This document shows positions 1 through 6,852 of a DNA stretch of 12,483 bases, in pieces. A program made the position numbers and the translations under genes. The DNA comes from a bacterium (lineage in GTDB: Bacteria; Ratteibacteria; UBA8468; B48-G9; JAFGKM01). The stretch spans positions 1-12,483 of the forward strand of contig JAOAEP010000025.1 of NCBI GenBank assembly GCA_026416755.1, written 5' to 3'. Each line of letters begins with the position of its first letter. The first letter of the stretch is position 1. The notes beneath the pieces are model-generated. The model was not told where the DNA came from, did not search any database, and worked only from the letters and a program-made list of their open reading frames with translations.

Positions 1-1507
1 GATTTTCAAAAAAATCTATACGACTTAAAAATTCTCCTAAAAAACCGAGTGACCCTGGATTTATAGCAATAATTCTTTCATATTGTTGACAGTTTTCAGG
101 TACCCCGGAAGAAGGGAAAAAAAGAGGAACAACAATTGGAACACCAGAAGAAGTGAATGTTACTACAACAACTATTTTTAAGTTATCTCCTATCGTATAA
201 AATGAATATGGTGGTATAACAGTATTTTCTTTAATTGTAACGGTTGTAAATCTACTTAAAAGATTCTGAATCTTACTTACTTTTGTCTGGTCTATTTCTG
301 TTTCACCATTCATTACGTCATCATATATTTCACCAGATTTCTTTTCTACTGTATCCCAATCATTTGAAAACAAACAACAAATTCCTTTTATCTTCCATCC
401 TCCTATATTAATAGGTTTAGAATAAGGATTAAAAATTTCTATAAATTGTCCAACTTCTTCTTTAATTATTATTGTTTTATTTGGTAGAACTTTTCTTTCC
501 CAAGGCATAACAGCATCAATTTCATTCAAATAAGGGGTCTCTTCAATTCCTGTCATATATTCATAAACTGTAGGGATAGAATCTTTATCTCTGAAATCAA
601 CAATATTTAAAGAAATTTGGATTGCTTGTGTTTCTTTATAACCCATTTTTTTAAAAAAATCAATCAATTTGACTAAACTGGCTTTATTTATATCTATTCT
701 TTCCTCTTCATTTTTATTAAGGTCTCTATCATATGAAAAACAGGTTATAAAATTCCTAATCTTTTGGTAATTTTTCTCACCAAATCCTGCAACAAGTTTA
801 ATTTCAGAGGGAGAAAAAAATGGTCTATCATCACCTTTAGGTTCTAAATAATAAAACTCATCGTCTTCATCAAATCCTTCATCTGGTTCATCAACAAAAC
901 CATCCCCATCATTGTCTATCCCATCAATTGGACTAAATAACATATCCTTATCATCATCAAAATTTGCCTTTCCAGGTTTACCATCTCCACCATACCTAAA
1001 ATTTACAATATTCCAATAAAGAAACTTACCAAGTAATTTCTCAAAAATATTTATTTCAAAACAACTATGACCCTCATTAAAAGATGCTTTTAAATTACCC
1101 ACTGCATTTATATTTACTTTCCCACTTTCATCCTCAACAAGCACTGCATACCTACCTATTATATTTTCTCTTCTATCTTTTATATAAAACCATTTTGCAT
1201 CACTTTCTCCATCATTATTCAAATCAACTTCTTCTCCTTCAAAATTTAATCTCCAATTATCAGAAAAAGCGTCATATTCTCTATTATCTTTATCAATTTC
1301 CCATATAGCATTTTCAATTCCAATTTTTGAAAAATTCTTTGCCTCTTTCCCAAAAATGATTTTAGTTGTTGTTTTTGCCCATAAATTGAAAAGAATAAGC
1401 ATTGTGGATGTAAATAGAAAGATTAAAAGAAGGACTAAAATTACAAGAATTATAACATCTCCTTTATTACCATCCAATTTTAATAATTTTTTTAATTTCT
1501 TTTTCAA
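1..1507 (-). CDS. gspK: GspK-like minor pseudopilin with C-terminal lamin-tail-like region (partial, 3' end off left edge)
   Basis: I read this long open frame by translating the minus strand; 502 codons are visible and the 3' end is outside the window. The predicted start is TTG at 1507, chosen because GGAAGGG lies 7 nt upstream and because it gives a lysine-rich prepilin leader ending in Gly16, followed by a hydrophobic helix (about 17-42). TTG at 1477 is an alternative. The family hallmark is seen at about 125-134 (EDESGKVNIN), with a helix-hairpin-helix-like segment at about 231-305 that contains INKAS (273-277). Between them is an Asp/Gly-rich loop (DGIDNDGDGFVDE, 195-207) resembling a calcium-binding loop; GspK proteins are known to bind calcium. 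Residues about 350-450 (GQFIEIFNPYSKPINIGGW) resemble a lamin-tail domain, which is unusual. GspK caps the type II secretion pseudopilus tip with GspI and GspJ. It is last in the visible gspHIJK order and overlaps gspJ by 41 bp. Family call fairly sure; C-terminal domain less so. Confidence 0.8.
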   Translation of the reverse strand, partial: MKKKLKKLLKLDGNKGDVIILVILVLLLIFLFTSTMLILFNLWAKTTTKIIFGKEAKNFSKIGIENAIWEIDKDNREYDAFSDNWRLNFEGEEVDLNNDGESDAKWFYIKDRRENIIGRYAVLVEDESGKVNINAVGNLKASFNEGHSCFEINIFEKLLGKFLYWNIVNFRYGGDGKPGKANFDDDKDMLFSPIDGIDNDGDGFVDEPDEGFDEDDEFYYLEPKGDDRPFFSPSEIKLVAGFGEKNYQKIRNFITCFSYDRDLNKNEEERIDINKASLVKLIDFFKKMGYKETQAIQISLNIVDFRDKDSIPTVYEYMTGIEETPYLNEIDAVMPWERKVLPNKTIIIKEEVGQFIEIFNPYSKPINIGGWKIKGICCLFSNDWDTVEKKSGEIYDDVMNGETEIDQTKVSKIQNLLSRFTTVTIKENTVIPPYSFYTIGDNLKIVVVVTFTSSGVPIVVPLFFPSSGVPENCQQYERIIAINPGSLGFLGEFLSRIDFFEN

Positions 1508-2093
1508 TTTCTTTCCCTTCCATTTTTCCCTTTGATACAACTATCTTAATTTCAATTAATTCAGGTAAAACAGGTTCTTTCATAAATTCTGTGTCCCAAT
1601 TATCCTTCCAAATTTTACCATCAAAATATTTTAAGTTAAATTCCTTAATATCTTCTCCAAGAACTTGAGCACCCGGAAAACCTTCAAAAAATCTAAAATC
1701 AGGATTTTTACTATCTATTCTTACCATCTGAACCATTATTTTATTATTGTTCCAATAAATTCCAAATTTTACCAAATCTCCTTCTTTGTCTTCTGAAAAT
1801 GGGGCAATAAATTTTACCCATGTTTTTTCTCCTTTAAAATTCATTCTATTGTCTCCTTTAAGGTCATTTATCATTGCATTTGAAATTCTATTCTCTATAA
1901 ACTCTGAAACATAAATAATTTCTTTTAAAATTTCTTTCTCAATTGTTTTTTTCCTTGAAGATAAAAGAGAATTTTTTAAAATGAAAATAGAAGTAAAACA
2001 GACAAAAGTAAAAACAAAAGTTGCTATAAGGACCTCAATAAGTGTAAAACCTTTATCTTCTTCGGAGCATTGAAACAAAATATTTTTTCTCAT
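1467..2093 (-). CDS. gspJ: GspJ/PilW-like minor pseudopilin
   Basis: This is a 208-residue protein with a type III (prepilin) signal. The leader ends EEDKG (residues 11-15), is cleaved before Phe16, and is followed by FTLIEVLIA with the conserved Glu at +5 (Glu20) and a hydrophobic helix to about residue 40. The C-terminal half has the GspJ-type pattern of a Tyr-Phe-Asp-Gly-Lys-x-Trp segment followed by a Trp and then LPELIEIKI. I chose ATG at 2093 over the longer frame starting at 2156: GAAGGG lies 4 nt upstream of 2093, and the longer start would place 21 odd basic residues before an otherwise normal leader. In type II secretion GspJ joins GspI and GspK in the pseudopilus tip in the inner membrane and periplasm. 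The gene overlaps gspI by 41 bp and gspK by 41 bp, so translation is probably coupled. A type IV pilus PilW role is the alternative, but the H-I-J-K order favours GspJ. Confidence 0.82.
   Translation of the reverse strand: MRKNILFQCSEEDKGFTLIEVLIATFVFTFVCFTSIFILKNSLLSSRKKTIEKEILKEIIYVSEFIENRISNAMINDLKGDNRMNFKGEKTWVKFIAPFSEDKEGDLVKFGIYWNNNKIMVQMVRIDSKNPDFRFFEGFPGAQVLGEDIKEFNLKYFDGKIWKDNWDTEFMKEPVLPELIEIKIVVSKGKMEGKEIEKEIKKIIKIGW
1515..1521 (-). promoter_or_regulatory. Ribosome binding site deciding the gspK TTG start
   Basis: On the minus strand this reads GGAAGGG, 7 nt before TTG at 1507. No ATG exists in the gspK frame between the upstream in-frame stop (1543-1541) and the hydrophobic helix, so a non-ATG start is needed, and this is the only candidate with an SD-like site. 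The site lies inside the 3' end of gspJ. Confidence 0.55.
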
Positions 2094-2430
2094 CTTTCCC
2101 TTCTTTTTTCCAAAAAACTTCAAGTTCAACTTTATATAGGTTCTCTTTTTCTTCAATAAAATTTAATTTATACCTATATTCAGGGAAATCTTCAACAAAT
2201 CCTTCAATTTTATCGGGTAAAAGAACATCTTTATTTCCATAGATTTTTTCAATTTGAGTAAAAATTTTATCAGCAATAAAAGAAACATTTACAGTTATTT
2301 TCCCTTTTTCACTTAATTTCATTATTACTGGATATACTCTAATTAAAGTTATAATTCCTACTGCAAGAATAAAAAGGCCAATTAAAATACTCATAAATGT
2401 AAAACCATCTTTTATTCTTCTATTAAACAT
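2053..2430 (-). CDS. gspI: GspI/PilV-like minor pseudopilin lacking Glu at +5
   Basis: This is a 125-residue small prepilin-like protein. The basic leader MFNRRIKDG is followed by FTFMSILIGLF and a hydrophobic helix to about residue 31, then a short soluble domain. Position +5 of the mature protein, normally the Glu that pairs with the N-terminus of the neighbouring pilin, is Ser14 here. The assignment as GspI rests mainly on position, between a GspH-like and a GspJ-like gene and ahead of a GspK-like gene, and on small size; the soluble domain itself is too diverged for a motif-based call. AGGA lies 4 nt upstream of the ATG. It overlaps gspH by 19 bp. PilV of a type IV pilus is the alternative. 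Confidence 0.7.
   Translation of the reverse strand: MFNRRIKDGFTFMSILIGLFILAVGIITLIRVYPVIMKLSEKGKITVNVSFIADKIFTQIEKIYGNKDVLLPDKIEGFVEDFPEYRYKLNFIEEKENLYKVELEVFWKKEGKDEKKYFVSMLRRR
2098..2103 (-). promoter_or_regulatory. Ribosome binding site deciding the gspJ start
   Basis: The minus strand reads GAAGGG, 4 nt before ATG at 2093. It supports the internal Met start rather than the more upstream ATG at 2156, and it lies within the end of gspI. Confidence 0.55.
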
Positions 2431-2846
2431 TTTCCTGTTATATTATAAACTTTTATCTTTTTCTCTTTCTTTGAAATTCCATCAATTAAAACAATATGGC
2501 CCGCTTGGCTTGATGTCCCATCAGGTAAAAAAATTAAAGGATCCATTCCAGATGTTTTTTCTTTTATAATTATATCTTCAGGTAACTTTATTTCCTTCCA
2601 AATGATATTCTTCCCTTCTTTCAAAATTTTAAAACTTTTCTCTTCAAAAACTACAAAAAAATTACATCTTTCATTTATAGCACATTCCCTTGCAAAATTT
2701 ATTCCTTCAGTTATTTTAGCACAAGAAGTATTTAATAGATATGAACGATGGTATTTTTGAATGAAAATTGTTATGGGAATAAAAAACAAAAGCGAAATAA
2801 AAAGAACAATTAAAATTTCAAGAAAAGTTATACCCTTTTTACTCAT
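2412..2846 (-). CDS. gspH: GspH/FimT-like minor pseudopilin
   Basis: This 144-residue protein has a very short leader, MSKKG, followed by ITFLEILIVLF. It keeps Glu at +5 (Glu10) but has Ile rather than Phe at +1. The hydrophobic helix runs to about residue 29. The C-terminal half shows the GspH/FimT pattern: FLPDGTSSQAGHIVLIDG at about 106-123, a lysine-rich turn, then IKVYNITGKC at 131-140, resembling the usual end in which a strand leads to a Gly-rich turn. GspH is a minor pseudopilin of the type II secretion pseudopilus. The gene begins 5 nt after the lysC stop and no clear SD is seen, so translational coupling to lysC is likely. FimT of a type IV pilus is the main alternative. Confidence 0.8.
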   Translation of the reverse strand: MSKKGITFLEILIVLFISLLFFIPITIFIQKYHRSYLLNTSCAKITEGINFARECAINERCNFFVVFEEKSFKILKEGKNIIWKEIKLPEDIIIKEKTSGMDPLIFLPDGTSSQAGHIVLIDGISKKEKKIKVYNITGKCLIEE

Positions 2847-2851
2847 AAAAT

Positions 2852-4063
2852 TTATTTACTTTCAATAAACTCTTTATGAAGTGCTGTAAGGGCTTTTTGA
2901 CCATCCTTTTTTCTTATAACGCAGGAAATTTTTATCTCTGAAGTGCTTATCATTTCTATATTAATACCTGAATTTGCAAGACAATTAAACATCTTCCCAG
3001 CAACTCCAGGTTGATTCATCATACCTATTCCAATAATTGAAACTTTACATATATCAGAATCTGTAATAACTTTTTCTGCTCCTATTTCTTTACCAATTTT
3101 TTCAACAATATCTTTTGCTTTTTCCATGTCATTTATATTTACTGTGAAAGAAATATCTGCAAAATTATCTCTTCCTACATTTTGAACAATAACATCTACA
3201 TTTATTCCTGCTTGTCCAAGAGCAGAAAATATTTTTCCTGCAATACCAGGTTTATCAGGAACTCTAAATATTGAAATTTTTGCCTGATTCTCATCAATTG
3301 AAACAGAAGAAACAACCGCTCCTTCTTTCAATTCCATCTCTTTTACCATAGTTCCCTCCGTTTCTTTAAAAGTTGATTTTACAGCAAAAGGAATTTTATA
3401 TTTTTTTGCAAACTCCACTGCTCTTGATTGCATAACTTTAGCACCGGAACTAGCCATTTCAAGAAGTTCATCATATGAAATAAGAGGTATTAATTTTGCA
3501 TCCTTTACTTTATTAGGGTCTGCAGAAAAAACACCTTCAACATCTGTATAAATTTCACATATATCCGCTTTTATTGCTCCTGCTATGGCTATTGCAGTCA
3601 GGTCAGAACCACCCCTACCAAGAGTTGTTATTGAATTTTCTGGACTTATACCTTGAAATCCAGCAATTACAACAATTTTATCTTTTTCAAGTTCTTTCAT
3701 TATTTTTGATGGTTCAATCTTCTGTATTCTTGCCTTTGTATGTAATGTATCTGTTTTAATTCCTGCAAAATAGCCAGGGAAACCTTCAGCAGATTCTCCA
3801 TAACTTTCAATAGCCATACACAATAAAGCAACTGAAACAATTTCGCCTGTTGATAGAAGTAAATCAAGTTCTTTTTCAGGAGGTACTGGCATAATCTGTT
3901 TTGCAAGTGAGATTAAATTATCAGTGGTCTTTCCCATAGCAGAAACAACGACTACTACTTTATTTCCCTTTCTTTTCGTATCAACTACTTTTTTCGCAAC
4001 AAATTTAATTTTTTCAATATCAGCAACTGAACTACCTCCATATTTCTGTACAATCAAAGCCAT
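2852..4063 (-). CDS. lysC: Aspartate kinase (aspartokinase), monofunctional
   Basis: This enzyme phosphorylates L-aspartate with ATP, the first step toward lysine/diaminopimelate, threonine and methionine. The 403 residues match the usual length of monofunctional aspartokinases. The amino-acid kinase domain covers about 1-245, with KYGGSSV (7-13), STGE (71-74), TTLGRGGSD (146-153), YTDVEGV (172-178) and SSGAKVM (205-211). Two C-terminal ACT domains follow (about 261-330 and 340-403), which in this family bind lysine and/or threonine as feedback inhibitors. No homoserine dehydrogenase domain is fused. The ATG at 4063 has AGGAG 6 nt upstream. The predicted mRNA leader is only about 15 nt, too short for a lysine riboswitch, so control is probably allosteric. 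It heads the strand on which gspHIJK follow, an unexpected partnership. Confidence 0.96.
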   Translation of the reverse strand: MALIVQKYGGSSVADIEKIKFVAKKVVDTKRKGNKVVVVVSAMGKTTDNLISLAKQIMPVPPEKELDLLLSTGEIVSVALLCMAIESYGESAEGFPGYFAGIKTDTLHTKARIQKIEPSKIMKELEKDKIVVIAGFQGISPENSITTLGRGGSDLTAIAIAGAIKADICEIYTDVEGVFSADPNKVKDAKLIPLISYDELLEMASSGAKVMQSRAVEFAKKYKIPFAVKSTFKETEGTMVKEMELKEGAVVSSVSIDENQAKISIFRVPDKPGIAGKIFSALGQAGINVDVIVQNVGRDNFADISFTVNINDMEKAKDIVEKIGKEIGAEKVITDSDICKVSIIGIGMMNQPGVAGKMFNCLANSGINIEMISTSEIKISCVIRKKDGQKALTALHKEFIESK

Positions 4064-4085
4064 CTTTTTCTCCTTTTTAGTTTAA

Positions 4086-4114
4086 ATTATAACATTTTCT
4101 TGACAAATTTTGAA
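4086..4114 (-). promoter_or_regulatory. Candidate sigma-70-type promoter for lysC-gspHIJK
   Basis: On the minus strand a perfect TATAAT (4091-4086) sits 22 nt before the lysC ATG. At 17 bp spacing the -35 is a weak TTCAAA (4114-4109). Transcription would begin near 4079, just upstream of the SD. It overlaps the candidate plus-strand promoter of the HD-GYP gene, so the two may compete for polymerase. Confidence 0.55.
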
Positions 4115-4128
4115 GTTTATTGTAAAAA
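4100..4128 (+). promoter_or_regulatory. Candidate promoter for the PAS/HD-GYP gene
   Basis: A perfect TTGACA (4100-4105) is followed after 17 bp by TAAAAA (4123-4128), a weak -10. The predicted start of transcription is near 4135, about 13 nt before the ATG at 4148. The first three bases of this -35 also form the TTG that opens the reading frame at 4100, which argues against that TTG as a start codon. Confidence 0.45.
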
Positions 4129-4147
4129 AATAGTTATTTTAAAGAAA

Positions 4148-5488
4148 ATGGAACACACTAAGAATTTTTCAGATAGATACAGGTTAATATGTAAAAAAAT
4201 TCCTTGTATTATTCTATTATTAGATAAAGAAAAGAATATAATTGAAGTAAATGAAAGAATAAAGGATTTTGATTATAAAGTTGAGGATATAATTGGGAAA
4301 AATTTACTTAATTTGCCTCTTTTAAATCAAAAACAAATAGAAAATTTATTTAATAAAAAAGGGCAATCAATCCGATTAGAAATCCTTTCTGGAAACAATC
4401 AAATTAAATATGTAATAGGTGAATTGGTTGAATTAGAAGAAGAAATTGCAAAATATTTAATTATACTTCATGATATAAGTGGAGAAGAGGATTTAAAGAC
4501 CAAATTAAAGGAAGAAGAAGATTTAGTTCATGAGTGGTTTAATATTGGTGAAAAAAGTATTGCTGGAATATATATATATGACGAAGATTTCAATATTATT
4601 TATGTAAATCCTAGTTTTTGTGAAATAATAGATTACTCTCGTGATGAAATTATTGGTAAAAAAACTTATGAATTTATCTATGAAGAAGATATAAATTTAC
4701 ATAAAGAATTAGCAAGAAAAAGGTTTTCAGGAGAAATTGATATTGCAAAATTTAATTTAAGATTCAAAAAAAGGAATGGAGAAATAAGATATTGTTATGC
4801 TGTTGGAAGAGTAGGTAAATTTAAAGGGAAAAAAGTTATATTAGGTACTTTAATAGATATAACAGAAAGAATAGAACTTGAAAATAAATTAAAAGAAGAA
4901 CATCATTTATTAGAAAGAACTTTAACTGGAACAATTTATGCAATATCAAAAATAGTTGAAGTTAAAGACCCATATACTGCTGGTCACCAATTAAATGTTG
5001 CAAAATTATCTGAAACTATAGCAAAAGAACTTGGATTTGAAGAAAATAAAATCAAAGAAATATTATATGCATCTTTATTACATGATATAGGTAAAATTTC
5101 AGTCCCTTCTGAAATACTTGTTCTTCCAAGAAAATTAACAACTATTGAATATACTATTGTAAAAACGCATCCTATAACAGGATATAATATAATAAAAGTA
5201 ATTCCAAATTTCGAAAAAATTGCAGAAATAGTACTTCAGCATCACGAACGCCTTGATGGAAGTGGTTATCCAAAAGGAATAAAAGGAGATGAAATATTGA
5301 TAGAAACAAGAATAATTTCAGTTAGTGATGTTGTTGAAGCAATGATTAATCATAGACCTTATAGGCCTGCTTTAAGTTTAGATGATGTAATTGATGAATT
5401 ATTAAAAAATAAAGAAATTAAATATGATAAAGAAGTTGTTGATATTTGTATTTATTTGCTCACAAAGAAAAACTTTAAATTTACCTAA
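4148..5488 (+). CDS. PAS-PAS-HD-GYP domain protein, putative cyclic di-GMP phosphodiesterase
   Basis: This is a 446-residue protein with no membrane segment or signal peptide. An N-terminal PAS-like region (about 12-112) is followed by a short acidic helix and a second, clearer PAS domain with PAC tail (about 127-243, containing YVNPSFCEIIDYSRDEIIGK and GTLIDITERIELE). A coiled linker precedes a C-terminal HD-GYP domain (about 260-445). Metal and signature residues are complete: GHQ (279-281), LLHDIGK (310-316), HP (341-342), HHERLDGSGYPKG (365-377) and SVSD (391-394). HD-GYP proteins hydrolyse cyclic di-GMP or related cyclic dinucleotides; the PAS domains would sense a small ligand or redox state in the cytoplasm. 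ATG 4148 is preferred over TTG 4100 because that TTG lies in a consensus -35 hexamer. Only a weak purine-rich stretch precedes the ATG. The stop overlaps the convergent yraN stop by 4 bp. The family call is firm; the substrate is inferred. Confidence 0.92.
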   Translation: MEHTKNFSDRYRLICKKIPCIILLLDKEKNIIEVNERIKDFDYKVEDIIGKNLLNLPLLNQKQIENLFNKKGQSIRLEILSGNNQIKYVIGELVELEEEIAKYLIILHDISGEEDLKTKLKEEEDLVHEWFNIGEKSIAGIYIYDEDFNIIYVNPSFCEIIDYSRDEIIGKKTYEFIYEEDINLHKELARKRFSGEIDIAKFNLRFKKRNGEIRYCYAVGRVGKFKGKKVILGTLIDITERIELENKLKEEHHLLERTLTGTIYAISKIVEVKDPYTAGHQLNVAKLSETIAKELGFEENKIKEILYASLLHDIGKISVPSEILVLPRKLTTIEYTIVKTHPITGYNIIKVIPNFEKIAEIVLQHHERLDGSGYPKGIKGDEILIETRIISVSDVVEAMINHRPYRPALSLDDVIDELLKNKEIKYDKEVVDICIYLLTKKNFKFT

Positions 5489-5826
5489 AGGTGTATTATT
5501 TCAAAGTTAAAATTATCCCCAGTTTTTATAATGGATAGAATCTCAAACTTAAAAGGTAAGTTAATTTTTTTTGAATTCAAATATATAAAAGCAACTCTTT
5601 CCATTTTTCTTAATTTTTTTTCGTTTATTGCTTCTTGTGGTAAACCAAAATCGTTTGAACTTCTTGTTTTAACTTCTATAAAAATAATTTCTTTCCTTCT
5701 TTGAGCAACAATATCAATTTCACCTATTTTTGTTCTATAATTTCTGTCAACAATTTTATATCCCTTCTTTTTTAAAAATTCAATCGCTTTTTCTTCTCCA
5801 AGTTTTCCAATCTCTATATTTTTCAT
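5485..5826 (-). CDS. yraN: YraN / UPF0102 family nuclease-like protein
   Basis: This 113-residue protein has the UPF0102 layout: GKLGEEKAIEFLKKKGY (7-23), then RNYRTKIGEIDIVAQ with Asp38 and Glu36 (28-42), and IEVKTR (50-55). Those acidic residues and the EVKTR lysine form a restriction-endonuclease-like (PD-(D/E)XK-type) active-site pattern. The precise role is not settled in general; involvement in DNA processing is inferred from the fold. The ATG overlaps the rplS stop (ATGA), so translation is coupled. In many bacteria yraN follows rplS and rnhB; here rnhB is absent. Its TAG stop overlaps the convergent HD-GYP stop, and there is no room for a bidirectional hairpin terminator. Confidence 0.93.
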   Translation of the reverse strand: MKNIEIGKLGEEKAIEFLKKKGYKIVDRNYRTKIGEIDIVAQRRKEIIFIEVKTRSSNDFGLPQEAINEKKLRKMERVAFIYLNSKKINLPFKFEILSIIKTGDNFNFEIIHL

Positions 5827-6158
5827 TTATTTCTATTTCTTAAGTAATACATTTTCGCTCTTGGAGCAAGACGATTTCTCTCTCTTGTTTTAAGAACTTC
5901 AATTTTTACAACATTAGGAGAGTATAAAGGAAAAATTCTTTCAACACCCTCTCCATATGAAATTTTTCTTACTGTAAATGTCTCTCTTATTCCCTTCCCC
6001 TTTCTTGCAATACAAGTTCCTGTAAAAATTTGAATTCTTTCTTTTTCCCCTTCTTTTATTTTTATATGAACCGCTATTTCATCTCCAGGCCAAAATTCAG
6101 GTATTTCTTTGTTAGGTTTTAGTTTTTCTTCAATTTCTTCAACTTTTTTCAATGTCAT
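5823..6158 (-). CDS. rplS: 50S ribosomal protein L19
   Basis: This 111-residue protein is the usual length for L19, which sits at the 30S-50S interface. Recognisable stretches are PEFWPGDEIAVHIKIKEG (20-37), RIQIFTGTCIARKGKGI (41-57), ETFTVRKISYGEGVERIFPL (59-78) and the basic end VLKTRERNRLAPRAKMYYLR. The N-terminus begins inside trmD (20 bp overlap) and has a strong AGGAGGAG site just upstream, so it can be initiated independently. It follows trmD and precedes yraN, the standard bacterial neighbourhood. Confidence 0.97.
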   Translation of the reverse strand: MTLKKVEEIEEKLKPNKEIPEFWPGDEIAVHIKIKEGEKERIQIFTGTCIARKGKGIRETFTVRKISYGEGVERIFPLYSPNVVKIEVLKTRERNRLAPRAKMYYLRNRNK

Positions 6159-6846
6159 TTTCTCCTCCTTGTTTTATATATTTTTCATAAAGGTCGGGTC
6201 TTTTCTCTTTTGTCCTTTCAATTGCTATTTTTTTTCTCCACTTTTCTATTTCCTTATGATTGCCTGAAAGTAAAACTTCTGGAACTTTCATGCCTCTAAA
6301 ATTTTTTGGTCTTGTATAGCATGGCCAATCAAAAATATAATTGTAAAAACTCTCATAAACAGGGGCATCCTCTGGTAAAACTCCTTTTATAAGTCGTACA
6401 ACACTGTCTACTATAACCATTGTAGGTAATTCCCCTCCTGTTAAAATATAATCACCTATTGAAATTTCATAATCACATATTTTTTTTACTCTTTCATCAA
6501 CACCTTCATAATGACCACATATTATAATAAGACCCTTTTCTTGGCTTAATTTTTTGGCAAGTTTTTGATTAAAAACTTCACCTGTTGGACTTGTTAAAAT
6601 GACTTTACCTTCTTTATTTTCTTTTTTTATATTTTCAACTGCATCATATATTGGTTGACACTTTAAAACCATGCCTTTTCCTCCACCATATGCTTTATCA
6701 TCCACTTTTTTATGCTTGTCTTTTGAAAAATTTCTTAAGTTCCATATTACTATTTCTACTAATCTTTTTTCTTTTGCTTTTTTAACAATACTTACATCTA
6801 AAGGAGTAAAAATTTCAGGGAAAATTGTGATTATGTCAATTCGCAT
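6139..6846 (-). CDS. trmD: tRNA (guanine-37-N1)-methyltransferase TrmD
   Basis: TrmD methylates N1 of guanine 37 in tRNAs reading CNN codons, using S-adenosylmethionine, and so prevents +1 frameshifts. The 235 residues show the knotted SPOUT domain: DIITIFPEIF (4-13), DDKAYGGGKGMVL (49-61), CGHYEGVDERV (110-120), SIGDYILTGGELP (129-141), YTRPKNFRGMKVPEVLLSGNH (177-197) and the RRxxL-like tail (RTKEKRPDLYEKY). Two positions differ from E. coli TrmD: the catalytic Asp169 of the EDSF motif aligns with Glu165 (YESF), and the His of PHYTRP is Cys176. The N-terminus matches the family standard. The start lies 6 nt after the rpsP stop and has no SD, suggesting coupling to rpsP translation. RimM, normally encoded just upstream, is not here. 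Confidence 0.96.
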   Translation of the reverse strand: MRIDIITIFPEIFTPLDVSIVKKAKEKRLVEIVIWNLRNFSKDKHKKVDDKAYGGGKGMVLKCQPIYDAVENIKKENKEGKVILTSPTGEVFNQKLAKKLSQEKGLIIICGHYEGVDERVKKICDYEISIGDYILTGGELPTMVIVDSVVRLIKGVLPEDAPVYESFYNYIFDWPCYTRPKNFRGMKVPEVLLSGNHKEIEKWRKKIAIERTKEKRPDLYEKYIKQGGENDIEKS

Positions 6847-6852
6847 TTAAAT

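Noticed and set aside
1084..1308. Plus-strand open frame inside the gspK region
   Set aside because: It is a low-complexity Leu/Tyr/His-rich frame antisense to the well-supported GspK coding sequence; no RBS or family motif.
2094..2156. Upstream ATG (2156) for gspJ adding 21 residues
   Set aside because: It would extend an already normal prepilin leader with a run of basic residues and enlarge the overlap with gspI to 104 bp, whereas ATG 2093 has its own SD.
3574..3906. Short open frames within lysC on both strands
   Set aside because: The lysC frame is continuous over them, with conserved aspartokinase motifs.
4064..4099. Lysine riboswitch upstream of lysC
   Set aside because: The leader between the TATAAT and the ATG is about 15 nt after the expected start, and the upstream bases are another promoter, so there is no room for an L-box.
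4086..4105. TTGTCA followed by TATAAT on the minus strand before lysC
   Set aside because: The two hexamers are only 9 bp apart, far too close for a -35/-10 pair; the TTGTCA is the complement of TTGACA of the opposite promoter.
4100..4147. TTG start at 4100 for the HD-GYP protein
   Set aside because: The TTG is part of a consensus TTGACA -35 hexamer and has no SD; ATG 4148 lies downstream of the predicted transcription start.
5470..5500. Bidirectional terminator between the convergent HD-GYP and yraN genes
   Set aside because: The stop codons overlap by 4 bp and I see no GC-rich stem with a T-tract on either strand.
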